Assembly: GCA_050291465.1 (NCBI GenBank)
Contig: JBNKJV010000002.1
Location: 1-64,000 of the forward strand
Length of the DNA: 64,000 nucleotides
Direction: 5' to 3'
Source: CBFDBF01 sp050291465
GTDB taxonomy: Bacteria > Pseudomonadota > Gammaproteobacteria > Chromatiales > Chromatiaceae
The notes beneath the pieces are model-generated. The model worked only from the letters and a program-made list of their open reading frames with translations, ran no database searches and had not been told where the DNA came from. Numbering within the stretch: the stretch's first letter is position 1; every line of letters starts with the position of its first letter. A program made the position numbers and the translations under genes. Below are positions 40,570 through 49,900 of the stretch, in pieces.

Positions 40570-41790
40570 ATGACTGACGATTCGACCGGTTCCTTGCAGA
40601 CAATCAAAAGTGCGCTGGATCAGGCGCTTGTCTGTATCTTTATGTTTAATCCGGAGACACTTAAGTTCTGGTATGTGAACCAGGGCGCCGTCAACCAGGT
40701 GGGATACGGGAAGGAAGAGCTTCTGGAAATGACGCCTCTGGATTTAACGCCGGAATTCACGGAGGAGCGTTTCCGGAAGCTGATTGCTCCGATGTGTGAC
40801 GGTAATGAAATTTCCGTACGATTTGAGACCGAGCAGAAACATAAAGATGGGAGCATGATACCGGTCGACATATTCCTGCAATACGTGGCCATGGATGACG
40901 GACAGCCGTTGGTAGTTGCGTTCGCGCGAGACATCGCGGACAAGAAGGCGCAAGAGATACAGCTCAGACATCTGCAGAAAATGGAATCCATAGGTCAGCT
41001 TGCGGCCGGCATCGCCCACGAGATAAATACCCCAACTCAATATGTCGCGGATAATACCCATTTTCTCAAGGAGGCCTTCGACGATCTGGAAACGGTGATC
41101 GATACCTATGACCAACTGTTGGAGGCAGTGCGACAGGGAAGCGTATCCGAGGAGTTGATTGCGGCGGTGGATGCCGCGAAAAAACAGGCCGATGTGGAAT
41201 ATATCGCCGATGAAACACCAAAGGCGTTGGAGCAGGCGCTGGAGGGGCTGCAGAAGATTTCCATTATCGTCAGTGCCATGAAGGAATTCTCCCATCCGGG
41301 CGGTGAGGATAAGGAACCGCTGGATATAAACGGCTTGATAAACAATACACTCACCGTATCGCGCAATGAATGGAAGTACGTAGCGAAGATGGAGACGGAA
41401 CTGGACCCCGATCTTCCGATGATCCCTGGAATACGGAGCAAACTTAGCCAGGTATTCCTCAATCTCATTATAAATGCGGCCCACGCTATCGCCGGTATCG
41501 GCGGAGCAGAGACCGGTGCAGAGGGTGTTATTCGCATTATCACCCGTCAGGACGGTGATTTTGTGGAGATACGGATCAGCGACACCGGGCCGGGTGTTCC
41601 GGAATCGCTGAAGAACAGGATCTTCGATCCGTTTTTTACCACCAAGGAAGTGGGTAAGGGCACCGGGCAGGGATTGTCCATTGCCCATTCCGTGATCGTG
41701 GACAAGCACGGTGGAAGTCTGGACCTGGAACAGGAAAACGGGTCGGGAGCAACCTTCGTGATCCGGCTTCCCGTGGCGGAAGAGGAGTAA
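40570..41790 (+). CDS. PAS-domain sensor histidine kinase
   Basis: A 406-residue soluble histidine kinase. An N-terminal PAS domain (about 10-130: VCIFMFNPETLKFWYVNQGA, FEHKDGS-like KHKDGSMIPVDIFLQY) leads into an H-box IAHEINTPTQYVADN with a phospho-acceptor His. An inserted helical segment (YDQLLEAVRQGSVSEELIAA) separates this from the ATPase: N-box INAAHAI, G1 ISDTGPGVPE, F-box FDPFFTTK and G2 GTGQGLSIAHS. No transmembrane segment is present, so it senses inside the cell. No response regulator is adjacent. It is convergent with a FIST-domain gene. Confidence 0.9.
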   Translation: MTDDSTGSLQTIKSALDQALVCIFMFNPETLKFWYVNQGAVNQVGYGKEELLEMTPLDLTPEFTEERFRKLIAPMCDGNEISVRFETEQKHKDGSMIPVDIFLQYVAMDDGQPLVVAFARDIADKKAQEIQLRHLQKMESIGQLAAGIAHEINTPTQYVADNTHFLKEAFDDLETVIDTYDQLLEAVRQGSVSEELIAAVDAAKKQADVEYIADETPKALEQALEGLQKISIIVSAMKEFSHPGGEDKEPLDINGLINNTLTVSRNEWKYVAKMETELDPDLPMIPGIRSKLSQVFLNLIINAAHAIAGIGGAETGAEGVIRIITRQDGDFVEIRISDTGPGVPESLKNRIFDPFFTTKEVGKGTGQGLSIAHSVIVDKHGGSLDLEQENGSGATFVIRLPVAEEE

Positions 41791-41803
41791 GATTAGCCGG
41801 ATG

Positions 41804-42922
41804 TCAGAGAAACAGGGTTAAAACTCCGGTATAGCCGTACAACCGTCCATTGTAGATTTCTCCATTGGCAAAAAAACCGACCAACGGGAAATCTCCGAGT
41901 TCCTCCTGAATGAGCTTCAACTCCTCCGAGTCGTCTCCGAACTGGTAACGACCGCGTCCAAGGCATGAAATGTATATTCCGCCGCGGATCTGTTTGCCAC
42001 CGGTACGGGTTTTCAAACGAGTTAACATGCGTACCATATCCTCTCTGGCGCTGTTTCCATCGCGGCGGCAGAACATCAGACGGTCCTGACCCTCCAGATG
42101 GTCACCGATCGCTACCAGTCCGTTGATCTCATCGATCCCCATCAGGTTGCGCACCAGGTAATCGCCGGTATCTGATCCCTTGATAGGGAGCGCGCTGAAG
42201 ATATAGTCGATGCTTTGCGCCAGATTGCGGGACAGCACCTCTCCGATATCCTCCTTCAATACCTCCAGTGCCGGCCGACCATCCAGGCGGACCGCAATGT
42301 TGCCCTGAAATTCGGTGATATCGTGCGTCGGGCCGATGGGAGAACACCCCTGGGTGTGATCCGTAAAGACGGTGACCTTCTCGTTAAAAATGACACCCGA
42401 AAGATTTCCGGATCCGATTTCATCGGCAATCTGATAGTTATTACCTCGTGATGATGTGAGTCCTCCATTGAGGAAACAGGCGTAACTGCCGCTCATTACC
42501 TGTGCCAGAGCTTCCGGGATCGAGGGGTTGGCAGGATCCGCATGCAGCAGTGCGAATGAGGACTGTTGGCTGTTGCACCAGTTCTGTAATTGCGAGGCGG
42601 GCGATAGATCACTGTTGAGAGATGAAATGATTCGAAAACCGTCTCGGGGAAACGTGCCAATCATAAGAACCAAAGCCGGTTCGTCGTAGAATTCCCGGGC
42701 GGTGGTGCAGATCCCCATACCGACACCCCCGGTCCAGGATACCTGGGGGAGCAGCGCTTTTAAGCGGAGCAGAAAATCGGGAACGTTGTCCGCCACGGTA
42801 TCGGTCGCATACAGGAAACCGAGGTTGGCTTCGCTGGGCACGGAGCCGAGATTGCGCAGACAACTGCCCAGCAGGTCATCGGGAGATATTCCGTGAGCGG
42901 CGGCCAATATAAATGTATCCAT
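41804..42922 (-). CDS. FIST-domain protein
   Basis: A 372-residue protein with FIST N and C domains, proposed to sense small ligands such as amino acids. Typical segments are TDTVADNVPDFLLRLKALLP, WTGGVGMGICTT, LHADPANPSIPEAL, and the C-terminal GKQIRGGIYISCLGRG followed by PLVGFFANGEIY. No catalytic residues are known for the family. FIST genes often neighbour signalling genes; here the convergent gene is a histidine kinase. The start has no clear ribosome-binding site. Confidence 0.85.
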   Translation of the reverse strand: MDTFILAAAHGISPDDLLGSCLRNLGSVPSEANLGFLYATDTVADNVPDFLLRLKALLPQVSWTGGVGMGICTTAREFYDEPALVLMIGTFPRDGFRIISSLNSDLSPASQLQNWCNSQQSSFALLHADPANPSIPEALAQVMSGSYACFLNGGLTSSRGNNYQIADEIGSGNLSGVIFNEKVTVFTDHTQGCSPIGPTHDITEFQGNIAVRLDGRPALEVLKEDIGEVLSRNLAQSIDYIFSALPIKGSDTGDYLVRNLMGIDEINGLVAIGDHLEGQDRLMFCRRDGNSAREDMVRMLTRLKTRTGGKQIRGGIYISCLGRGRYQFGDDSEELKLIQEELGDFPLVGFFANGEIYNGRLYGYTGVLTLFL

Positions 42923-43094
42923 GAGTGTCCCGGGGCTTTAATATCGTAATGCCGTTCGTATTTGCGGCGTCGCTCGTAAAAGGATTTGCCAGATAAAGGC
43001 TTTTGTCAATTATCTCTCGGATATCGGCTCAGATACCAGTAATACCTGGACCTGAGTCATACGGTTCGAACAACTACGGAGTCGCATATTTCGG

Positions 43095-44165
43095 TCAGGG
43101 AAGAGGGTTATCCGAGTAGGCGATATTCGCTTCCTCCGACTTGTGTCGCGGCAACGGCTTATCCGCCTCCACCTCTTCCACCCAGTTCGGATTAAGAAGT
43201 AATGATTTTGCAACAAGAACGATATCCGCGTCGTTGAGCGCTTCCTCGGCGCTGGCGCGGTCGTGAATTCCGCCGCAGATCATCAACGGCAGATCCGTCA
43301 CTTCGCGCGTGAGTTGCGCCATATTCCGGTCGGTGCCGAAGGCCTTCTGATTATACTCATAGGTAGAGACCGAGATGGCGTCCAGTCGTTCAGCTGAAAT
43401 ATGGCGGATGACTTCCTGATACTCTTCTTTCGATCCGAAAAGCGATACTTCCATATCCGCTATGCCCCAGTTTGAAATCCTGAAGGTAAGCAGGCGGTCA
43501 TCCGGAATCACATCACTTACCGCACGGATCACCTCCAGGGCAAAACGGCAGCGGTTTTCCACACTGCCGCCATAGTCGTCGTCGCGTTGATTGGAATAGG
43601 CGGAGAGAAACTGGCTAATCAGATAGCCGTGCGCCCCATGGATTTCGATACCGTCGAAACCGGCTTCTACCGCCCCTTTTGCAGTTTCCACGAAACCGGT
43701 GATGACATGCTCGATATCAAACAGACTCATGGCTTCCGGAACAGGGTAGGGTGATCCGGTCAGGGGGTTGTCCTGTACGGGAGCGATAGCGCTGGGAGCA
43801 ATGACGCGTTGTGCGGGATTGACCTCGGGCCAGGACATACGACCACAGTGGAACATCTGCATAATGGCCAGGGCACCTTCGTTTTGGATTTCACGGACAA
43901 TCGGTTTCCAGGTTTCGATTTGTGGCTGGGTCAGTAGCCGGCTTTGCCGGGGATAACCTTGGGCGCTTTCGTAGTCGGTGACGATGGCTTCCGTAAAAAC
44001 GATCGCCGACCCATTGCGTGCCCGCCGTACCAGAAAATCAAGCACGTCCTGACGCGGAATACTTCCGCCAGGCGACGACATGCGCGTCATCGGCGCCAGA
44101 CCGATACGGTTCTTCAGGCTGAAATCCTTGATCCTGAATCCGGTAAAAAGCTTCTTCTCCTCCAT
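43095..44165 (-). CDS. NADH:flavin oxidoreductase (old yellow enzyme family)
   Basis: A 356-residue FMN-dependent ene-reductase-type TIM barrel. It has LKNRIGLAPMTRMSS near the N-terminus, FHCGRMSWPEVN, GFDGIEIHGAHGYLISQFLS (substrate-binding His pair), NQRDDDYGGSVENRCRFALE and the flavin phosphate-binding LMICGGIHDRASAEEAL followed by VLVAKSLLLNPNW. The physiological substrate is unknown. ATG 44165 has AGGAGG six bases upstream; a longer frame to 44255 is rejected. Confidence 0.9.
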   Translation of the reverse strand: MEEKKLFTGFRIKDFSLKNRIGLAPMTRMSSPGGSIPRQDVLDFLVRRARNGSAIVFTEAIVTDYESAQGYPRQSRLLTQPQIETWKPIVREIQNEGALAIMQMFHCGRMSWPEVNPAQRVIAPSAIAPVQDNPLTGSPYPVPEAMSLFDIEHVITGFVETAKGAVEAGFDGIEIHGAHGYLISQFLSAYSNQRDDDYGGSVENRCRFALEVIRAVSDVIPDDRLLTFRISNWGIADMEVSLFGSKEEYQEVIRHISAERLDAISVSTYEYNQKAFGTDRNMAQLTREVTDLPLMICGGIHDRASAEEALNDADIVLVAKSLLLNPNWVEEVEADKPLPRHKSEEANIAYSDNPLP

Positions 44166-44403
44166 AAGAAACCTCCTGGTGTATCTGTTCTGGTTTTTAG
44201 AAACCTTCGATAGATGCTTATTCCTGAATAATGTGGTTGAAGGTCTGGAATTCAAGATGTATCGGCGGAGTTACCAAATGTGGAGGACTTAGGTGGAAAT
44301 ATAAATAAGGTTTTTTCCCGGCCGAAGGGAGATGTCTTTTTTTCACCGGCCATTGATGAACTGTGAGGCGCAGGATTTCTCGCTGCGCTTGAAATGACCG
44401 GTT

Positions 44404-44889
44404 CTAAAAGTCGTCCAGGTGCCGCCATTCGGCATTTTCTATCCATTCGTCCGGATGGGAAATAAGCTGCAGTATGTTATCCAAAACGAGATAGTGTTTT
44501 CGCTCCTCTTCGGCGATGGCACGGCATAGCTCCTTATGCACCGGATCGGATAACTCTTCCGCCTTCTCCAGATAGAACTCTTCGCTCTTTTTTTCAACGT
44601 CGCGGGCCTGTCTATAGGCGTCGGCCTGGTCTCCGGAAATGTTCTGCCAGTCTTCGGTATCGTGAATCTGCTCGAAAATATTCTTTACACGCGAAAGGAT
44701 GGCGTCATCCCTGGATGGGACAGGTTGGTTCTCCTTGAGTTTAAGGAATGTCTGATAGTGTTCCGCTTCCGCCTTCGCCAGCATATCGAAGATCTGCTTC
44801 ATGCCCATGTTGTCAGCCTGCTCTGAGAGTGTTCGGTAATGGGCTTCTCCTTCCTTTTCCATTTTGAGGGCGTATTCGACGATATCCAT
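44404..44889 (-). CDS. Ferritin-like/rubrerythrin-family protein
   Basis: A 161-residue four-helix protein with the diiron ligand pattern spread over the helices: KMEKEGEAHY, LAKAEAEHYQTF, DVEKKSEEFYLEKAEE and IAEEERKHYLVL. These resemble rubrerythrin, but the C-terminal rubredoxin domain is absent. It may handle peroxide or store iron. GAGGAG precedes the ATG. The C-terminus carries Trp-rich WIENAEWRHLDDF. Confidence 0.82.
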   Translation of the reverse strand: MDIVEYALKMEKEGEAHYRTLSEQADNMGMKQIFDMLAKAEAEHYQTFLKLKENQPVPSRDDAILSRVKNIFEQIHDTEDWQNISGDQADAYRQARDVEKKSEEFYLEKAEELSDPVHKELCRAIAEEERKHYLVLDNILQLISHPDEWIENAEWRHLDDF

Positions 44890-44923
44890 GTGTTTTCTCC
44901 TCTATATTTGAGGGCTTGGATTA

Positions 44924-45232
44924 TTACTCCTTCAGCAGGCGTTTGAGGAATACTTCCATTTCCTTTGCGGCCTGTATATCTCCCTTCCCGGCAGCAACCT
45001 CGATGCCCTTGCGAAAGGTCTCCACCGCCGAATCTGTTTGACCGTTTTCCTGCAGGGCCTTTGCATACAGCTTCCAGGCCGCGGAAAAAGACGGATCCAA
45101 TTCGATCGCTTTTTTCAGGTGTTGCATGGCATTATAGGCGTCTTTCCGCTTCAGATAGGTGTTGCCGATACCGAAGCGCAGTGCGGCGCTGTCCTGTCCG
45201 GATTGCAACAATTTGAGCAGCTCTTCTAACAT
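44924..45232 (-). CDS. Tetratricopeptide-repeat protein
   Basis: A 102-residue protein composed of about two and a half TPR units (ALRFGIGNTYLKRKDAYNAM; AIELDPSFSAAWKLYAKALQ; SAVETFRKGIEVAAGKGDIQ). It has no signal peptide and is probably a cytosolic binding module. The ribosome-binding site is weak. It lies 34 bp upstream of the ferritin-like gene on the same strand, so they may share a transcript. Confidence 0.8.
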   Translation of the reverse strand: MLEELLKLLQSGQDSAALRFGIGNTYLKRKDAYNAMQHLKKAIELDPSFSAAWKLYAKALQENGQTDSAVETFRKGIEVAAGKGDIQAAKEMEVFLKRLLKE

Positions 45233-45279
45233 CTTAGTATGTTGAACGCTGTTTATGAAACCGCTTAAACCGGCGGGTT

Positions 45280-48200
45280 TTACGCCGGCTCAGGGGAATC
45301 CTTGGTTCCAGGGAATATATTGGGGTCTGCACTTCGGAAATGAAGGTCTCTTTGTGGAAAAGGAATCTCGATACCGGCATCCCGCAGGGCCTTGTCCAGC
45401 ATCATATGTAGATCGTGGATCAGGGGCAGGCGACGGAGGCGTTCCCGGACGAATACCCGGATCTCGAAGTTCAAAGAGCTTTCACCGAATTCCAGGAAAA
45501 AGATGGTCGGTCGGGGTTCCTTTAATACTTCCTCATGGGATTCCACGACCTCGGTAATGACCCTGAGCGCTTTTTCCGTATCGGTCCCGTAGGCGACACC
45601 GACGGGGATCACAACTCGGGTGATGGTGTCCGACAGGGTCCAGTTGATAAACGGATCGGTAATGAATTTTTGATTGGGAATGACCTGTTCTTTGTTATCC
45701 CAGTCGGTGATGGTTGTGGCGCGAATGCGCATGCGGGTGACGGTGCCGCTGAGATCCCCCATGGTGACGGTATCGCCGATGCGGATGGGCCTTTCTATCA
45801 GGATAATCAGGCCGGAAAAAAAGTTGGCGAAGATCTCTTTCAGACCGAAGCCCAGACCGACGCCCATGGCCGCCACCAACCACTGGATGTCGTTCCAGCC
45901 GACACCCAGTGAGTTGAGCGCGAGCAGCGCGCCGCCGCCGTAAATGAGATATTCACTGAACTTGGTGATGGCATAGCGATTCCCGGGTTGCAGCTCCATG
46001 GGTTGGAGCAGGGCTATTTCCAGAAGGCCCGGAAGGTTTCGTCCAGCTACGAGCATCAACATGATCACCAGCATGCTCAACGCCAGATCCCAAAGAGAAA
46101 TAGGGAGCACCTGCGGGTTTTCAGTGCCACCCGAGATATGCTGCCAGAGGACAATCTCATCTATCCAGCCAAGGGCGGGGGTCATTTCGGACCAGAGGAA
46201 AAACAGTGCGATAAGGAATACCACCACGCCGGTCAACCGCAGCAGACGTCGCGCCTGCTCATTAAGCGTGGCCAGATTTATGGCCTCCATTTCCTCCGCA
46301 CCCGGTAATCCTTCGCCCGCCGCCTCGGCGGCCTCTTTGGCAGCCTTCGCCTCCTGAGCCGCCTGGCGTTTGGCAAGTGCCCGCTGCAGGGCAAGCCGTC
46401 GCTGAGAGATGAGCAGCCAGCGCCGTGCGAAGCCGTGCAGAAGCAGGATCACGATGCCGATGCAAAAAGAGTGGAAAATCAGGCGCTCCAGGCGGACGGC
46501 ACTGTAGTAGTAGCCGTTGACGATGAACATCAACAACACGATAGGCAACGCCAGGGCCAGAGGGTACCAGAATGCTCCCAGCCGCCACCCCTGCATTATG
46601 CGGTGGCTGGTTCGGCTGAGTGCTCCGTTACGTGGATTGAAACTGCGATGGAGCATGATCAGTAATAAGAACACCATCAGGAGATTGCCTACCCGGCCCA
46701 GGGAATCCCGATAGTTTTCGTCCAGATTCCATTCCGTGATACCGACCACAAATGCTATGGGTATCAGCAGGGGAGTCAGACGACGGAGGTTGCGGTAAAA
46801 CACATCCACCGCCAGCGGATCCCAACGCAGGTGTTTGCGCGCCAGTCCGTTTGGAGCAAGCAGAAAACGGGAGAAGCGCAGAACAAAAAAGAGTAAGGAG
46901 ACATCCAGGGCGCTTCTTCCAAGAATCCTCGCGAACTGCGGGGTGTCACCCTGGGTGAGCAGCCAACCGCATCCTGCGAACAGAAGAACCGGCGGCAGGG
47001 CCAGAGAAAGGGTTATGAAAAGGGCTTGCAGAGAGAACACAAAGCGGTCCTGAGGTACCTTGCCCACTTTTCCGATCATGCTCTCAAGGCGGTCGCGCAT
47101 GCGGGAGCGGGAGACGAGAAGAGCACCGGTCAGGATCAACAGTAGAGCGCTTTTCAATGGGTTGTTCCAAATGCCCAGCGCCAGTTGTTTCAGTGCTGCC
47201 AGCCAGTTTTTGCCGCTGAACAGCCAACCGAGGGCAGGGCCCAGATTTTTCAGGTCCGCCATCCGCAAGGGGGCGGCACTAGGAATCCAGATCAGATTTC
47301 TGTTCAGGAAATCACGGTATTGAGCGACCTCGTTACTTAACTGCTGCTGCTCCAGGGTCAGATCACCGAGTTCTTTCTCATAACGGCTCTGCTCCGCGGA
47401 CAATCTCTCCAACAGATCTATGCGGTCACGCAACAGCTCGCGCAACGCCGCTTCGGTTGCAAGCCTCTCTTCTGCCGGTAAATCCGCGGGCAGTGATTGG
47501 TCAATACGTGCACGTATGCCCTCTTCACCGGATAATTGCTGACGTTCATCCTCCCAACGGAACGCCTCGACACGGCTTTTTGATATCTTCTGCCTGTATT
47601 CGTTTATTTTGCGGCTTAATTTTTTACTGTCCGGGAGTCGTCTGCTGTGGGTGACCAGCAGTTCACCCAGGTATTCATCCATGCCGACCACCTCGACCTG
47701 CTGCTGACCCCGGGTACGCATTTTTCCTATCTGCTTGCGTTCTGCGAGTATCCGTTCCTTGTCCAGGGCAACCTGTTTGATCCCCGTGGCCAGGGCGCTG
47801 AGTCTGGCGCTTAACGCCGCGTTGTCTTCAACTTCCTGGGTTAAAACCGGGTACTTGTCGAGGATTTCCTGTGTGGCCCTGGCTGTTTCCGCCCGGACAA
47901 GTTTTGCCTGCTCCGCATACAATTCGTTGAGTCGTTCCTGCAGTTGTTGAACTACCGATGAAGACCCCGTCAGTTGCGCCTGTGCCAGTTCGATCTGTTT
48001 ATTCAACAGGGACTGCCTGGGGGTATAGCTCAGACGTTCCATCTCCAGCCGTTTTATCCTGTTGCTCAGCGACACCCTTGAAGCGAGAAGCGTCATACGC
48101 TGGGTTTCAGTTGATGTGGATTCGGCCGTTTCCGCCGAACGTAACCGGGTTTCAACCCCCTCCAGTTCCAGCTTCGCCTGGGACAGCTCGGAACGTGTCT

Positions 48201-48720
48201 GGTCGGGACGCAACCGTTCCTTGCGCGCCTCTGACTCCAGTTCCACCAGGCGGCCTTCGATAAGCTCCTGCTCCGCCAGCGCCTTGTCCAGCTGTTGCTT
48301 AAGCTGCTCAGGTAAAAGAGTGCGGTTAGGTTTAGATGGTTGTCGCGCTGCGTTCCGAGCCTGTTTCAGTTGAGTTTCCAGCGATCCCAATAGCTCCTTT
48401 GCGTTGTCAACAATCTTTTTATAGCGGTCAGCAGCCGCTTGGTCTTCCTCCGCCGTTTTTAACAGGCTCAGGGTGTTACGGTAGGCCTCAAGGGTGGTTT
48501 TGGTCTCCTGATCCGGTTCGGAGATCGCTTCCAGGCTGGAAATCCGCGCCGAGATCTGTTCCATGTTCAGTTCCGGCAGGTTTGCCGGAGAAACAACCGC
48601 CTGCGGCTGCGAGGTGTTCGCCGGAAGAGCCGGGGAGGGAGGCAGCAGGAGCAGCAGCGCCAGAGTGAAGAACCTCAGGATCAGAGGCGAGCGGGGGGCA
48701 AAGCCATACTGTTGCGACAT
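45280..48720 (-). CDS. Large MscS-type mechanosensitive channel (MscK/MscM-like)
   Basis: A 1146-residue channel with a signal peptide (ILRFFTLALLLLLPPSPALPA), a long periplasmic coiled-coil domain (about 30-480; many Glu/Lys/Gln heptads such as LEGVETRLRSAETAE), about eleven transmembrane helices (about 520-970), and a C-terminal MscS core. The pore-helix region is WLVAAMGVGLGFGLKEIFAN and the following beta domain IERPIRIGDTVTMGDLSGTV is diagnostic. It opens on membrane tension to release solutes in osmotic downshock. The ATG at 48720 puts the signal peptide at the N-terminus; ATG 48756 is an alternative 12 codons earlier. A cytosolic Ala/Lys-rich linker sits between helices (AKRQAAQEAKAAKEAAEAAG). 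Confidence 0.9.
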   Translation of the reverse strand: MSQQYGFAPRSPLILRFFTLALLLLLPPSPALPANTSQPQAVVSPANLPELNMEQISARISSLEAISEPDQETKTTLEAYRNTLSLLKTAEEDQAAADRYKKIVDNAKELLGSLETQLKQARNAARQPSKPNRTLLPEQLKQQLDKALAEQELIEGRLVELESEARKERLRPDQTRSELSQAKLELEGVETRLRSAETAESTSTETQRMTLLASRVSLSNRIKRLEMERLSYTPRQSLLNKQIELAQAQLTGSSSVVQQLQERLNELYAEQAKLVRAETARATQEILDKYPVLTQEVEDNAALSARLSALATGIKQVALDKERILAERKQIGKMRTRGQQQVEVVGMDEYLGELLVTHSRRLPDSKKLSRKINEYRQKISKSRVEAFRWEDERQQLSGEEGIRARIDQSLPADLPAEERLATEAALRELLRDRIDLLERLSAEQSRYEKELGDLTLEQQQLSNEVAQYRDFLNRNLIWIPSAAPLRMADLKNLGPALGWLFSGKNWLAALKQLALGIWNNPLKSALLLILTGALLVSRSRMRDRLESMIGKVGKVPQDRFVFSLQALFITLSLALPPVLLFAGCGWLLTQGDTPQFARILGRSALDVSLLFFVLRFSRFLLAPNGLARKHLRWDPLAVDVFYRNLRRLTPLLIPIAFVVGITEWNLDENYRDSLGRVGNLLMVFLLLIMLHRSFNPRNGALSRTSHRIMQGWRLGAFWYPLALALPIVLLMFIVNGYYYSAVRLERLIFHSFCIGIVILLLHGFARRWLLISQRRLALQRALAKRQAAQEAKAAKEAAEAAGEGLPGAEEMEAINLATLNEQARRLLRLTGVVVFLIALFFLWSEMTPALGWIDEIVLWQHISGGTENPQVLPISLWDLALSMLVIMLMLVAGRNLPGLLEIALLQPMELQPGNRYAITKFSEYLIYGGGALLALNSLGVGWNDIQWLVAAMGVGLGFGLKEIFANFFSGLIILIERPIRIGDTVTMGDLSGTVTRMRIRATTITDWDNKEQVIPNQKFITDPFINWTLSDTITRVVIPVGVAYGTDTEKALRVITEVVESHEEVLKEPRPTIFFLEFGESSLNFEIRVFVRERLRRLPLIHDLHMMLDKALRDAGIEIPFPQRDLHFRSADPNIFPGTKDSPEPA

Positions 48721-48768
48721 AGAGACCACATAAGATGAAAAGCTGGTGAAATGCATAATACCGGTAGT

Positions 48769-48795
48769 GTAGCCCCTGCCAAAGGTAGGGGCTAC
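48769..48795. repeat. Short perfect hairpin upstream of the MscS-type gene
   Basis: GTAGCCCCT and AGGGGCTAC form a 9-bp perfect stem around a nine-base loop (GCCAAAGGT). No T tract follows, so it is not an intrinsic terminator. It lies just upstream of the channel gene. Confidence 0.6.
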
Positions 48796-48937
48796 AACCG
48801 AACCGCGGGAAATAGCGATCGGTCGCCTCGATGTTAGACCACTAACATTGTCGGCTGGTTCAACGTCGGCAGGTCGGCATCTGGAAGATGTTCTGCAGCT
48901 CCCAACCTCCTGCTTCTAGATTCCAATACCCGATGAC

Positions 48938-49858
48938 TTATTCAAACGCCGACTGCTTTATCCCGGGGATATCAAGATGTTCCTTGATGGCATACTTCGA
49001 TGCAATGTAGTTAACGGCGTTTGTAGTGTAGGGGCCAAATACTCGCTTGGAAAGGGTGATCAATTTGCTGTTGCTGTCGCCGATGACTATCTTCATGAGG
49101 TTGTCTTTGTACGAGATATTCACCATTGCGGGTCCCTCGCCGCCAAAGGCTTCGGCATCACTGCGAGACTCCAGATACTGTTTCTGTGTCACCGGGAAAG
49201 TTACGGTGATACGATTTCCATCCAGCTCAATCCATTTGTGGCCGGATTTCGCCAGAGCCTTTCTAATCGGAACCAATTCACGCTCCGGATTATCTTCCTT
49301 CGGATCCGGCTCCTGTTCGGCAAGTATTGCCTGGGAAATGGAACGGTTGGCCTGGTCCACGAGCTGTTGTACGTTTTTTACCCGTACGATCTGGTAGCCG
49401 CTCAAACGCCGCTGCTCGTCGTAATAGAAGTCGCCGTTAGTAACCTTGACGTTGGCTAACAGCAGCTTGGTCAGAGGCAGCCAGATCCGCTGGTACTGCT
49501 TCTGTTCTTCGGACAGTTCCTTTTCCGGGTTCTCGAATACTGCCAAATCCTTGAGCAGCTCGGCCCGGTTGTATTCCACGATCCAATTATCGAAAAAGAA
49601 GGTTCGTTCACCGTTCACCACGGAATCGATTTCCTGCTTCTCGTCATCGGTCGGCTCGACCTTTTTCTTTCCCTTATTTTCCTTGGTCTGTTCCAGCTCT
49701 TCCGCGAACAGTCCTCTATATTCCTGAAATATAACGAGCTCGTCTTCGACGATGGTATAGGTAAGAATCTGCTCTTCGAATTCGATACAAGCGGAAAGCA
49801 ATAACGGCAGAAGCAGAAATACCGGGAGGCGCAATTGTTTGATTATATGCATAGTCAT
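48938..49858 (-). CDS. Predicted lipoprotein of unknown function
   Basis: A 306-residue predicted lipoprotein: LPVFLLLPLLLSAC with lipobox L-S-A-C. The mature protein is charged, with a Lys/Glu-rich loop (EQTKENKGKKKVEPTDDEKQ), and mixed alpha/beta predicted segments (FFFDNWIVEYNRAELLKDL; YIASKYAIKEHLDIPG). No domain was recognised. It may be in the outer membrane or periplasm. It stands between glgC and the mechanosensitive channel on the same strand, without clear functional link. Confidence 0.72.
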   Translation of the reverse strand: MTMHIIKQLRLPVFLLLPLLLSACIEFEEQILTYTIVEDELVIFQEYRGLFAEELEQTKENKGKKKVEPTDDEKQEIDSVVNGERTFFFDNWIVEYNRAELLKDLAVFENPEKELSEEQKQYQRIWLPLTKLLLANVKVTNGDFYYDEQRRLSGYQIVRVKNVQQLVDQANRSISQAILAEQEPDPKEDNPERELVPIRKALAKSGHKWIELDGNRITVTFPVTQKQYLESRSDAEAFGGEGPAMVNISYKDNLMKIVIGDSNSKLITLSKRVFGPYTTNAVNYIASKYAIKEHLDIPGIKQSAFE

Positions 49859-49900
49859 AATCGTATTTGATATATTCGGAATCCTACAATTGCTATTTTT